In this document: in pieces, positions 1 through 8,435 of the stretch
Layout: each line of letters starts with the position of its first letter
How positions within the stretch are numbered: position 1 is the stretch's first letter
Source: CAWAHD01 sp963781785
Lineage (GTDB): Bacteria; Planctomycetota; Planctomycetia; Isosphaerales; Isosphaeraceae
Assembly: GCA_963781785.1 (NCBI GenBank)
Contig: CAWAHD010000005.1
Coordinates: forward strand, 3,534,001-3,598,000
Direction: 5' to 3'
DNA length: 64,000 nt
Program-made: the position numbers and the translations under genes
Notes under the pieces: model-generated
Told to the model about the DNA's origin: nothing
What the model saw: only the letters and a program-made list of their open reading frames with translations
The model's database searches: none

Positions 1-1
1 G

Positions 2-498
2 CAGAAAGAAGTGATTCCGGCGGCCGCTCAATGGACGACCGCTGTCGAGCACGTGCGGTCGCTCTCCGATCGGGCCGATGAGCTCGGCCTGGAGATCGCA
101 CTCGAGCTCGAGCCGTTTGCGCTGTCGCTCTTGAACGACGTGCCCAGCATGGCGCGGTTTCTCGACGAGGTGAACCGGCCGGCCGTGAAGGCCAATCTCG
201 ATATCTCGCACCTGGCGCTGTCGAAGCAGGCTCCGGAATCGATCGCACAATTGCGCGGGCGCGTAGCGCACGTCCACATTTCCGATTGCGATGGCCGGGT
301 GCACGGCGACCTACCCCCGGGCGCGGAGTGGTCGACTTTCCTCCGTACCTTCAAGCGATCAAAACGCTCGATATACCGGAGGCGACGATTCCGCTGGAGC
401 TGGAGTATTCACCTGAGCCCGACAAAATAGTGGAGTGGGTCGGCGAGGCGTATGAGAAGACATCGGCCCTGATGCGGGCGGCGGGATTGCGAGCATGA
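2..498 (+). CDS. sugar phosphate isomerase/epimerase (AP-endonuclease-2-like TIM barrel), 5' truncated and frameshifted
   Basis: The reading frame is already open at the window edge, so the N-terminus is missing. The visible part has the strand motifs of xylose-isomerase-like TIM-barrel epimerases: ALELEP, an NLDISHL metal-site segment, then HVHISDCDG and HGDLPPG. The frame breaks in a CCCCCGGG run at about 314-321. Dropping back one base restores GRGVVDF and a typical C-terminus (LELEYSPEPDKIVEWV, then YEKTSALMRAAGLRA). One lost G in that run explains the break, as a sequencing indel or a real mutation. The stop overlaps the next start as ATGA, so the permease is probably translationally coupled. 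Family members isomerise or epimerise keto-sugars; the substrate cannot be told from this fragment. Confidence 0.75.
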
Positions 499-1397
499 GC
501 CGGATCGCGAGCGTGGCCAGTCAGATGGTGCTCTGTCTTGGGCTGGCGATCGTGGCCGGATGGCCGGCGGGGGCCACGGTTGCCGAGGCATGGCGGGCAC
601 TCGCTCACCCGGAAGATGCTCAGCTCGGTCCAGGCTCGGCGTATGATGCCGTGGGGTCGGCGGAGATGCTCCGCGACCGGTCAGGATTGCCGCGGCCGCT
701 CCGGCTGGCGATCGAGACCGGAATCGTGGTCGTGGGCACCGAGGCCCTGGCGCTCCCGGTCGGGATCGTAATCGCGCTCTTGCTCTTTCGCACCGATGTA
801 CCGTGGCGGGGGCCGCTCCTGTTGATCTTGACCCTGGCGGCCTTTGTACCGCTTCCCTTGCACGCGACTGCGTGGCTAGGGGCCTTCGGGAATGCGGGGC
901 GGCTCCAGCCATTCGGAGCGCAACCGATCCTGGTTGGCCGATTCGGCGCCGCGGTCGTCCAAGGATCGGCGGCGCTGCCTTGGGTGGTGCTGATCGTGGG
1001 GGTGGGTTTGTGCGGGGTCGAGCCCGAACTGGAAGAGTCGGCGTTACTCGACCATGGGCCGGCGCGCGTTCTTTTCGAAGTGACCCTGCGGCGGTCGCTC
1101 GGGGCGATCGCTGGAGCCGCGCTCGCGGTGGCCGTCTTGGCCGCCGGTGACATGACGGTGACCGACCTCTTGCAGATTCGCACCTATGCCGAGGAAGCCT
1201 ATCTTCAATACTCGCTTGGCAAGGGGCCTGGCGAGGCGGCACTCGTGGCTTTGCCTCCATTTCTAGTACTGGGAGTGCTGATCCTGTTCGTTGGCCGGTG
1301 CTTGCCCGGCTCGACCCCGCTCGCATGGCATCGTCTCTCAATCGGGCGCGGCGATGGCCTCTGGGCGCATGGCGGCTTCCGCTCGGAGTCATTCTGA
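495..1397 (+). CDS. ABC transporter permease of the ferric-iron (FbpB/ThiP) type, N-terminal half
   Basis: A hydrophobic protein of 300 residues with about six membrane segments. It contains a degenerate EAA cytoplasmic loop (EPELEESALLDHGPARVLF) that in this family contacts the ABC ATPase. FbpB-type permeases are normally single chains of about 520-560 residues with two such halves. Here the second half follows in another frame and overlaps by about 100 bp, and the last 30 residues of this reading lose family character. A one-base indel near 1295-1300 would join the halves through a natural-looking GRxLARLDPAR linker. The start is ATG overlapping the upstream stop (ATGA). A genuine two-gene arrangement is possible but less likely. 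No substrate-binding protein or ATPase gene lies in the window, so the cargo is unproven. Confidence 0.7.
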   Translation: MSRIASVASQMVLCLGLAIVAGWPAGATVAEAWRALAHPEDAQLGPGSAYDAVGSAEMLRDRSGLPRPLRLAIETGIVVVGTEALALPVGIVIALLLFRTDVPWRGPLLLILTLAAFVPLPLHATAWLGAFGNAGRLQPFGAQPILVGRFGAAVVQGSAALPWVVLIVGVGLCGVEPELEESALLDHGPARVLFEVTLRRSLGAIAGAALAVAVLAAGDMTVTDLLQIRTYAEEAYLQYSLGKGPGEAALVALPPFLVLGVLILFVGRCLPGSTPLAWHRLSIGRGDGLWAHGGFRSESF

Positions 1398-2167
1398 TCG
1401 GCGTGGCCGGAAACATTGTGGCACTGCCGCTGTACAGCCTGGTGTGGCGCGCCGGCAGAGTCGGCGGCAGGGCGACGGCGAGCCGTCTGCCGGTCTGGTC
1501 GGCGACGGGGCTCTGGGGTACCTTGCAACATGCGGCCGCTGACATTCGGGAGCCGCTCGGGTTGAGCGTGCTCGTGACAGGGGTTGCGGCCACCGTGGCG
1601 GCCCTGCTGGCCTTCGGGCTGGGCTGGACCGCCCGCCGATCGATGGTTTGGAGCGGCGTGGCCATGGTCACCCTGGCCCTCACCCTGGCCACTCCCGGAC
1701 CAATTGCCGGGATGGCGCTGATCCTGGCATACCAACCGGTCGACCTGATCTACAATTCAGCGGCGATCATCGTGATGGCCGAGGTTTTTCGATCGCTGCC
1801 CTACGCACTCTTGGTCCTCTGGCCCTTTCTGTGTTCGTTTCCCCAGGAGTATCTCGACGCGGCTGCTCTCGACGGTTTGACACCGTCTGCCCGGATGTTG
1901 CGGGTGGTGCTTCCGCTGTCGTGGCGGGCGATTCTGGCGGCCTGGGCGGTCGCCTTCGCCATTGGTCTGGGCGAGCTTCCGGCAACCAACCTGGTGACGC
2001 CGCCCGGGGCGCTTCCGGTGTCCTTCATCATCTGGAGCCTGCTGCATACAGGCGTCGAGAGCAACCTGGCGGGAGTCGCGCTCATCATGCTCATGGTCGT
2101 CGCGGGGGCCGGACTCCTGGCCGCGGCCGCACTGCGATCGCTGCGACGGCCGCTCTCGAAAGGATGA
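1298..2167 (+). CDS. ABC transporter permease of the ferric-iron type, C-terminal half
   Basis: This is the second transmembrane half of the permease begun upstream. It has six or more hydrophobic helices and a clear EAA loop (EYLDAAALDGLTPSARMLR, followed by VVLPLS), matching the signature of binding-protein-dependent inner-membrane components. The GTG at 1298 has no obvious ribosome-binding site, which favours a frameshift inside one gene over an independent start. Residues after GELPATNLVTPPG match the usual last two helices. The gene ends 91 bp before a convergent gene; a short GGGG-TTGCG-CCCC hairpin at about 2196-2208 in that gap is too weak to call a terminator. Confidence 0.7.
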   Translation: MLARLDPARMASSLNRARRWPLGAWRLPLGVILIGVAGNIVALPLYSLVWRAGRVGGRATASRLPVWSATGLWGTLQHAAADIREPLGLSVLVTGVAATVAALLAFGLGWTARRSMVWSGVAMVTLALTLATPGPIAGMALILAYQPVDLIYNSAAIIVMAEVFRSLPYALLVLWPFLCSFPQEYLDAAALDGLTPSARMLRVVLPLSWRAILAAWAVAFAIGLGELPATNLVTPPGALPVSFIIWSLLHTGVESNLAGVALIMLMVVAGAGLLAAAALRSLRRPLSKG

Positions 2168-2258
2168 AGGAATCAAGTTTAGCGGTATACTGGAGGGGTT
2201 GCGCCCCCCCTGCCCTGCCATTCGCGAGTGGGAAGGGGATCGTCGCCAAAGATGATGC

Positions 2259-3194
2259 CTACTCAGGCTTCTTTCCCGCCAGGACGGATTTGAGTGCCTC
2301 GCGGAGCTGGTCTTCCAGGTGAGCCCCGCCCCCGACATAGAGGCGAGCAACCTTGCCCTGGCGATCGATGATCACGGTCTGAGGAATCGCGACGGCTTTG
2401 TATAGATCGGCCACCTTGCCGTCGCGGTCAAGCGCGACGGTGACCTTGAGCTTCTGACGCTCCAGTAACGCCGTGACCTGTTCGGCGGTTTCCTGGAGAT
2501 TGACCGCCACAAGCTGGACGTCCTGGTCTTTGAAGGAATTCGTCGCTCGTTCGACCTGCGGCATGGCCTGGAGGCAAGGGCCGCACCAGGTGGCCCAGAA
2601 ATCCAGAACGACCACCTTCCCCTTCTGGTCGGCAAGGTGGAAGTTCCTTCCTCCCACCAGGTCGAGGCGGAAGTCGGGCGCGGGCTTACCGACCAGCGGA
2701 GACGCCGTGCCCGAGTCGTCGCCGCCGGCGCCGCCGTCTTCGTCGCTGGCCGTCACGAATTTCGGGTCGGGTGCGTTCGTGAGCTTCCACTGCTGGTACG
2801 GAAGCCCGGCGGCGGCGGTCTCGATGGCCTGGCCGATCAGGAGCTGGTCGATCTGTTTGACGGCGGCCTGGCAGGGACCCAGGACATCGCTCTTGCCGGC
2901 GAGCACGGTGTCGGTGAATCGTTGCGGGGAGAACGTCAGCCGAATGCCGTCGTTCCTGAGCACCTGCACCCGGCTTCTGTCGGCGGAGCCAGTTGGTTGG
3001 GCAGGCGTCTTGGACGGGTCGAGCTCGTCGGCGTGCAGCCAGATGATTCTGGCGATCCGGCTGCGGGGAATCTCCCGGTTGTCGAGCCGGATCTCCACCT
3101 GAAGCGTCTTGCCGTCCATCGTGCTCACCCGCCCGCGGAGGTAGTCGCCGTTCTTGGAGCGGATCAGGTGCGTCGGTGGGTCGGCCTTCTGCAT
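2259..3194 (-). CDS. TlpA-type thioredoxin domain, C-terminal part of a giant secreted protein
   Basis: The last 145 residues are a TlpA/ResA-like thioredoxin fold: an entry motif GKPAPDFRLDLVGG, the active site WCGPC (residues 203-207 of this reading) inside DFWATWCGPC, and the cis-Pro loop AIPQTVIIDRQG. Such domains are periplasmic disulfide reductases or cytochrome-c maturation factors. The preceding 150 residues continue the repetitive beta-rich region of the upstream reading (GDYLRGRVSTMDGKTLQVE). The ATG at 3194 is probably internal: upstream codons in this frame read KLDRLLTLPR with no start signal, and the two readings join as one ORF of about 1,008 codons if two compensating frameshifts (near 3240 and 3428) are allowed. 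As the last gene of the long minus-strand unit it may serve redox chemistry of the exported proteins encoded before it. Confidence 0.75.
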   Translation of the reverse strand: MQKADPPTHLIRSKNGDYLRGRVSTMDGKTLQVEIRLDNREIPRSRIARIIWLHADELDPSKTPAQPTGSADRSRVQVLRNDGIRLTFSPQRFTDTVLAGKSDVLGPCQAAVKQIDQLLIGQAIETAAAGLPYQQWKLTNAPDPKFVTASDEDGGAGGDDSGTASPLVGKPAPDFRLDLVGGRNFHLADQKGKVVVLDFWATWCGPCLQAMPQVERATNSFKDQDVQLVAVNLQETAEQVTALLERQKLKVTVALDRDGKVADLYKAVAIPQTVIIDRQGKVARLYVGGGAHLEDQLREALKSVLAGKKPE

Positions 3195-3233
3195 TCTGGG
3201 CAGCGTGAGCAGCCGATCGAGCTTCGCTGCGCG

Positions 3234-5285
3234 TCAACTGGACGGTTGACGAGTTTGGCTCGACGGTGGCGAGCTCGACGGCCTTGACCTTGTCGTGAGG
3301 GACGAAGTGACTGGTGGAAAGCGAGCTGTTGAACCAGACACCGCCGGCATCGATCTTGGTGATGATCGAGGGAATGACGTCGCCATCGCGGAGGTACAGC
3401 GATTTCCGCTCGTCGCCGGGGTGCTCGATTCGGCGGGCTGCTCGGCGAGGGCCTGGGCGAATCGCAACACCATGTTGCCGACACCCGGCGGCTGTTGTTG
3501 CTGCTGCTGGGCGAGCATGGCTCGGCGCGCCTGGAGCACCTGCAACCTTTGCTGCTGGATCAGCATCGCCCGCATCTGAGCCTGGCCGTGGACGCCCGCA
3601 GGGACGTTGACGTCTGGTTGGGCCGGCGGCTGGGGCGGCGGTTCTTTGTAGATCACGCGCCCGGAGATACCGGGCTTGAGCGCGCTTGCGGAGTCGCTGG
3701 CAAGCGGCTTCCAGACAAGACAGCTCGCCCCGGGCTGCTCGCTGCCGTCGACCAGCTTGCCCGTCAGCTTGACCTGGTCGAGCTCGAGCCGGCCGGTGGA
3801 ATCGTCTCTGGACAGCGGGGCGATCTCGGGATGGGCCATCGCGATCAATGACCGCAGGCCGTCGAGAGAAAGCCGCACCGTCTCCTTGAAGCCAGGGATC
3901 TTCATGAAGAGCGATCCGTTCTCGATCTTGAGCAGATCGCCGCTGAGCCGGTTGCCGTCGTGATAGACGGCTCGGACGGCGCGTGGCTTCTCCTCTCCGG
4001 GCAAGGAAATGATCACGCTGGAGATCTGGTCGTCCTTGACGCGCGACTCGCCCGAGGCGGTGCGGACGACGAATTCGTGAGACGCCGGATCGAACCGGGT
4101 CACTTGCCCGTAGACGATCGACCCGTCGGGCCGGTGGATCCTCGCCTCGTTGACCTTGACCTCGCGAGGCGGGTCGCCAGTCCATTTCGAGATCCGCAGC
4201 CATTCCAGACGCAGATCGCCTCGGAGGTTCGCGAGGTAAATGCCCGGCAACACGGGCGAGCCCAGGGGGCCGACCTCCAGGTGCGCCAGTTGCCTGCCGC
4301 TACTGGAAAAGACGAGGATCTTGCTCTCTTTCTGGTCGAGATACACCTGGAGATGAGCCCGGCCGGGGCCTGGCTCGATTCCCTGCACGACAGACAGGTC
4401 GGCTTCCTTGGGAAGCTCGCGCTGAACGATCAGGTCGCCTCCCCACGCTTCGAAGCGAAACGCGTGCTTGACCGATTCCGGCTGATCGCTGGTCCCCAGC
4501 GCGAGAACAAAGTCGGGCTTGTTCCGCCACGAGAGCTCGAACTCGATGTTCGCCTTGGCCGGGAGGTTGAAATCGCCCTGGATTGCAGCCCCCGCCTGAT
4601 CGGTCAAGAGCTGCCCCGATTCTTCATGCCAGGTCTTCGGGGGAGGGCCGGGCGCGGCCTCGGGCTGGGCGTTGGGATGGGCAGCCCCGATGCCTTGGGC
4701 CCTCAGGATGTTGTTGGCGAGCTGGAGCTCGACCACTCTGGCCTCTTTGGCGGTGATTGGCGCCGCTGCCTTGGGGTGATTCTGAGCAGCATCGTGCCAG
4801 CCGGCCATGCCGTTGGGGCCCAGGTAGACCAGGTCGGCGCTATCGCGCCAGCGGTAGATCCGGTGGATGGCGGTTCGCTCAACGTGCACGCGCCCGACCC
4901 GGGGTATGTCGAGCTGGACTTCGGTCTCGTCGAGCGCGGCCAGAGAGCCGAACAGGACATCACCGGCAGCCAGCCCGAAGCAGAAGTCTCCGCTCGGCCG
5001 GGGCGGGACCGCAGGCGGGGGCCAATGGACGGCTTCGACCCGGCTCACGCTGAATTCAAACGGCGATACCAGGCCGACGGCCTGCCAGCGGAGGAAGCCA
5101 GCCCGCGGCGAGTCGGCAAGCTTGCCGGCGGCATAGCCGCCGTCGCTCAGATGCAGGACGGCCACGGGCGGCGATCCTGCCGGCAACTGATCGACGGCCT
5201 GCCCGGAGGCATTGGGCAGCCCTGGGATCGCCAGGGCTGACAGCATCAAAAGCTCGAGCGGCCCGTGATGGAGGCAGCGTTTCAT
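3234..5285 (-). CDS. giant secreted beta-rich protein, N-terminal part of the TlpA fusion
   Basis: It begins with a signal peptide (MKRCLHHGPLELLMLSALA) and then has repeated short beta modules of the form DGxxxxGxL that recur along the chain, for example LHLSDGGYAAGKL, RPDGSIVYGQVTRFD and YHDGNRLSGDLLKIE. A central jelly-roll-like stretch (about residues 225-375) resembles LamG/concanavalin folds. A Gln-rich linker follows near residue 590. After AEQPAESS the frame is lost in a CCCCGG run near 3428. The shifted frame continues sensibly (GDERKSLYLRDGDVIPSI) to about 3240, where a second shift returns to the original frame and the thioredoxin part. It starts 4 nt after the upstream stop. No enzymatic motif is visible; a scaffold or envelope role is inference. 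Confidence 0.65.
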   Translation of the reverse strand: MKRCLHHGPLELLMLSALAIPGLPNASGQAVDQLPAGSPPVAVLHLSDGGYAAGKLADSPRAGFLRWQAVGLVSPFEFSVSRVEAVHWPPPAVPPRPSGDFCFGLAAGDVLFGSLAALDETEVQLDIPRVGRVHVERTAIHRIYRWRDSADLVYLGPNGMAGWHDAAQNHPKAAAPITAKEARVVELQLANNILRAQGIGAAHPNAQPEAAPGPPPKTWHEESGQLLTDQAGAAIQGDFNLPAKANIEFELSWRNKPDFVLALGTSDQPESVKHAFRFEAWGGDLIVQRELPKEADLSVVQGIEPGPGRAHLQVYLDQKESKILVFSSSGRQLAHLEVGPLGSPVLPGIYLANLRGDLRLEWLRISKWTGDPPREVKVNEARIHRPDGSIVYGQVTRFDPASHEFVVRTASGESRVKDDQISSVIISLPGEEKPRAVRAVYHDGNRLSGDLLKIENGSLFMKIPGFKETVRLSLDGLRSLIAMAHPEIAPLSRDDSTGRLELDQVKLTGKLVDGSEQPGASCLVWKPLASDSASALKPGISGRVIYKEPPPQPPAQPDVNVPAGVHGQAQMRAMLIQQQRLQVLQARRAMLAQQQQQQPPGVGNMVLRFAQALAEQPAESSTPATSGNRCTSAMATSFPRSSPRSMPAVSGSTARFPPVTSSLTTRSRPSSSPPSSQTRQPSS

Positions 5286-5289
5286 CGTT

Positions 5290-6393
5290 TCATCTCTCGT
5301 AGATCGGCAGGAATCGGAAGTTCACGGCCAGGGCCAGAAGATTGAGCGAGGTACTGACCGAGCCGCCCATCTGGCCGACGAAGCTGCCGTCGGGGCGCTG
5401 GGCCTGCTTGAGCTGGCGGACCAGCAGCTTGTTCCATTTCTCCCACGCCACCGGGTCGCCCTGAAACAGGGCCTGCGCCTGGTAGTAGCGGGCGTACTCA
5501 CTCCAGCCTTGCTGTTCGGTTTGATCGATCCGCTCCTTGATATAAGCAAGGGCGGCCTTGTACTGCTTGAGGTCTTTGCGGCGAGCGACCGCGAAGACCA
5601 GAGTGGCGATCGAGCTGCGGGCGAGCGATGCCCCGAAGCCACCCATGCCGCCGGCATAAGCGACTTCCCCCGACGCGGAGGTCATCTGGGCGTAGAACGA
5701 GATCGCCTTGTCGATCGACTCATCCGGCACTTCAATTCCCGCGTTGCGAGCCGCCAGGAGACCGACGAAGACGGCGCCCGACACGGACGTATCGGCGTCG
5801 CGCGCGTCGGGCGAGTAGCGCCAGGCGCCGAGCGGGTTCTTCTTCTGCGAGGTGACCGCGGCCCGGACCGCCAGCTCGAGCGCCTGGCCGATCGATCGCG
5901 GCCCCTTTCCATCGGGCCAGAGCGTGCGCTCGTCGACCACGCCATACGCTTCGGCCAGAGCGAGCGTGGCGAAGCCGTGGTGGTACATGCTCATTCCCAT
6001 GATGCCGGTGCTGGAATCCTGGGCTTTGATGATGTTGCGCACCGACCGGCGGATGTGGTTGCTGTATGGCCCGAAATTCGGGTCTTCGCCGCAGGCGAGG
6101 AAAACCATGAGGCCCATCCCGGTCGTGCCGGGGCCGACCTCGCCCCCGGCAGCCGGCCAATCGCCATTTTCCGACTGGGTCGTGGCCATGTACTGAAGCC
6201 CGCGCTCATAGAGCTCGCGGACGTCACGCGGGACCACCTCGCCGAACCGAGTGGTCGGAGGCTGCGCGGCCGACGGACCCGGCCAGCCCAGGACGAGGGC
6301 GACGAGCAAGAGTGGGCCAATGCGGGCGGAACGGAAGGCCGGGGCCTTGGCGGCACAGTCGAGACGCGCATTGAACAGGTTTCTGGGTGTCAT
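5290..6393 (-). CDS. secreted prenyltransferase/squalene-oxidase-repeat (terpene-cyclase-fold) protein
   Basis: A protein of 367 residues with an N-terminal hydrophobic signal (GPLLLVALVLGWPGPSAAQ) and then an alpha/alpha toroid. Repeats carry the family's aromatic/Gly signatures: QSENGDWPAAGGEVGPG, TGMGLMVFLACGEDP, YHHGFATLALAEAYG and YSPDARDADTSVSGAVFVG. The length suits a single toroid rather than a full squalene-hopene cyclase (about 630 residues), and no DxDD protonation motif is visible, so cyclase activity is unlikely. Similar proteins are frequent in planctomycete vWA/MoxR neighbourhoods, where they are annotated only by fold. It shares a 4-bp overlap with the upstream gene and lies 4 bp before the thioredoxin giant, so it is cotranscribed. 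Confidence 0.75.
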   Translation of the reverse strand: MTPRNLFNARLDCAAKAPAFRSARIGPLLLVALVLGWPGPSAAQPPTTRFGEVVPRDVRELYERGLQYMATTQSENGDWPAAGGEVGPGTTGMGLMVFLACGEDPNFGPYSNHIRRSVRNIIKAQDSSTGIMGMSMYHHGFATLALAEAYGVVDERTLWPDGKGPRSIGQALELAVRAAVTSQKKNPLGAWRYSPDARDADTSVSGAVFVGLLAARNAGIEVPDESIDKAISFYAQMTSASGEVAYAGGMGGFGASLARSSIATLVFAVARRKDLKQYKAALAYIKERIDQTEQQGWSEYARYYQAQALFQGDPVAWEKWNKLLVRQLKQAQRPDGSFVGQMGGSVSTSLNLLALAVNFRFLPIYER

Positions 6394-7316
6394 GAAGGTG
6401 CTCCCGTCGCGTGCGGTCGCTGTCCGTCTACTTTCTTCTTCTGCGGGACGTCCTGGTCACGCTCATGCGCAGACGCCTGGGCGGCGACACCGTCTTCGGG
6501 GACGAAGCCGCGCTCTTCGAGAGTCTTCTTCAAGCGAGTCGCTTCATGCAAGTGGACCTCGAGCTTGGCCCACTGGGCGGGTTCGAAGATCGGCTTGAGA
6601 CGGGCATCGGGAAGCAGCGACATCTGGAACATCACGCCGTAGTAATCGTATTCGCCGAACGTTCGGGGAGGGCGGGTTTCTTCGGCCAGCAGTCCGGTGA
6701 GCCGCCGGTGCTGCTCGGCGTTCAAGTGCAAGGTCGTATCCAGGATCCCGACAACCCACTTGAGCGTGGCCCGATGGCGAGCGGCGTGCTCCTCACGCTG
6801 GATTCGCTCGTACCGGGTGAATTGCTCGCTTCCCAGGGTGTTCCTCAGACTCTTCCCGAGGAGCGATTCGGGGCCAAAGAAGGTCTTGCGGTCCACGGCT
6901 TCGGAAGGCCGGGAATCCGGGAACATGATGACCCCGAACGCCGGATCGATTTGACGATCCCGGATCGTTTGCTTGATTTTCTCGACGTCTGCGAAGAAGT
7001 GCCGGATGTCACCGAGGCCCGCCAGGTTGAGTTTCTTTCTTTGAGCTTCGGTCAATGGGCAGATGCGGTGGATCTCATTGACCCGCGCCGTCAGGCGGCG
7101 CTCAAGCCGGGCACGGAACTCGTCGGCGCTCAGCCCGTGAAAAGCCCACTGCTCGAATTGCGCGTCAGTGAGCAAGATCGTAGGCGAGTCAGCCATGGGC
7201 ACAAATACGTCGCGCCCGAACCTGCCCTGTGCGCAGGCGGTTCGCCCCATCGTGACGGCGGCCAGCACCGTGAGGGCGGCGAGCAAACGGCTGAGTGTCC
7301 TATTGATCGCGTTCAT
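6390..7316 (-). CDS. secreted helical protein with LTxxQ-like motifs, paralogue 1 of 3
   Basis: A signal peptide (LLAALTVLAAVTMGRTACAQ) is followed by about 280 mostly helical, charged residues. Two segments resemble the LTxxQ helices of Spy/CpxP-type proteins: CPLTEAQRKKLNLAGLGDI near residue 85 and LHLNAEQHRRLTGLL near 205. The tail ends in YYGVMFQMSLLPDARLKPIF, a block also present in the next gene. It is clearly paralogous to the next gene, and more distantly to the one beyond (KLNLAGLGDI against KLKLAGLGDI; MFQMS blocks). No catalytic motif is visible. It overlaps the downstream gene by 4 bp. A periplasmic sensing, chaperone or structural role linked to the vWA/MoxR genes is inference. 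Confidence 0.7.
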   Translation of the reverse strand: MNAINRTLSRLLAALTVLAAVTMGRTACAQGRFGRDVFVPMADSPTILLTDAQFEQWAFHGLSADEFRARLERRLTARVNEIHRICPLTEAQRKKLNLAGLGDIRHFFADVEKIKQTIRDRQIDPAFGVIMFPDSRPSEAVDRKTFFGPESLLGKSLRNTLGSEQFTRYERIQREEHAARHRATLKWVVGILDTTLHLNAEQHRRLTGLLAEETRPPRTFGEYDYYGVMFQMSLLPDARLKPIFEPAQWAKLEVHLHEATRLKKTLEERGFVPEDGVAAQASAHERDQDVPQKKKVDGQRPHATGAPS

Positions 7317-7398
7317 GAGGGCCCCACGACGACCGAATCGGGAATCGGCAGTTGGGAATCGGGGCTGGTCTTCATCTGTTTCCTGAGTATTCTGCTGG

Positions 7399-8339
7399 CT
7401 ACTTGCCCGTGACTTTGGCTCGGGCGGCCGCGGCGGCGCGGGCCGCGGCCTTCTTGGTTGTCAACCTCGGGGCGGCGATCGGCGGGCTCGCGGCTGGGCC
7501 GCCGGCGATGACCCCGGAGTTCTTCAGCCATTGCTCCATTCCCCGCGCCTGCGGGAACTGCCGGCTCAACAGCCGCCACTGCGGAGCATCGAAGATCGGC
7601 CTGAGCGTGGACTCCTCTCGCTTGCTCATCTGGAACATGAAATACCAGTAGTCCGACTGTCCCATTTTCAGCGGAGCCGGCACGTCGTTCAAGAAGAGGC
7701 CGACCAACCGGGTTCGTTGATCCGCGCTCAACCCAAGCGCTTTATCGAGGTGAGCGACAAACAGCTCGACCGTGGCACGGCGGCGCTCCACAGCGCGCTC
7801 GCTCAGCAAGGCGCCGTACCGAGCCGCCTGCTCGTCGGTCAGAACTTTCTTGATCGACTTGTGGAAGATCGAATCGTCGCCGAACAGCCCGGCTTGAATC
7901 TCGATTTGCATGGGCTGCACGTCCTGCCAGATGTTGATGTTCGGCTCGGTGCTGATCCGCAGGAACTTCCGTTTCACGTCCTCCACGCGGTCGTAGAACC
8001 GTTTGATGTCGCCGAGCCCCGCCAGCTTCAGTTTCTTTTTCTGGGTCTCTGATATCGAGCACGCGCGCTCGATGTCGTCGATGTGGATTGCGAGCACCGA
8101 TTCGAGCCGGCTGCGCGCGGCCGCACTTCCTCCCAGCGCGCGAAAACCCACTGGTCGACCTGCTCGAGATTGGGGGCCTGGACCTGCGCCATGTTCAGCC
8201 TGGGCAGCGCGGGAACAACCGCGGTGTCGTCCACGATGTCGTCATCCTGGGCGCGCGCGATGCCGGCAGCCTGTAGCGAGGCGAGCATGGTCGCAAGGAC
8301 CAGCAGCAACCGGCGGGCGTTTCGGTCGATCGCGAGCAT
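7399..8339 (-). CDS. secreted helical protein with LTxxQ-like motifs, paralogue 2 of 3 (frameshifted)
   Basis: The N-terminal signal (LLLVLATMLASLQAAGIARA) and the segment up to QVDQWVFARW are in one frame. The remainder, from GGSAAARSRLESVLAIHI, is one base off. The break lies in GGGAGG at about 8130-8140, and joining there gives one protein of about 313 residues, the length of its neighbours. Core motifs match paralogue 1: CSISETQKKKLKLAGLGDI, LGLSADQRTRLVGLF and MFQMSKREESTLRPIFD. It ends in an Ala/Lys-rich tail (TTKKAAARAAAAARAKVTG), which may bind a polyanion or the cell surface. The whole gene is inferred from the joined frames. Confidence 0.65.
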
Positions 8340-8435
8340 GAGTCAGCTCCTGGTCCGGCTGCTTATGGTCCACCCCGGCGCCGAAGCCCAGAGAAAGTGG
8401 TCCAGGCGATCACGATCAAAGGACCTTCACATTGT

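Noticed and set aside
409..1692. 427-codon minus-strand open frame over the permease
   Set aside because: The permease motifs are on the plus strand and this reading is Arg/Pro-rich without family character.
2168..2258. convergent terminator
   Set aside because: Only a 4-bp GGGG/CCCC stem is visible with no T-run, so it was not called.
3960..5240. 426-codon plus-strand open frame
   Set aside because: Complement of the giant thioredoxin-fusion gene; no start signal or domain.
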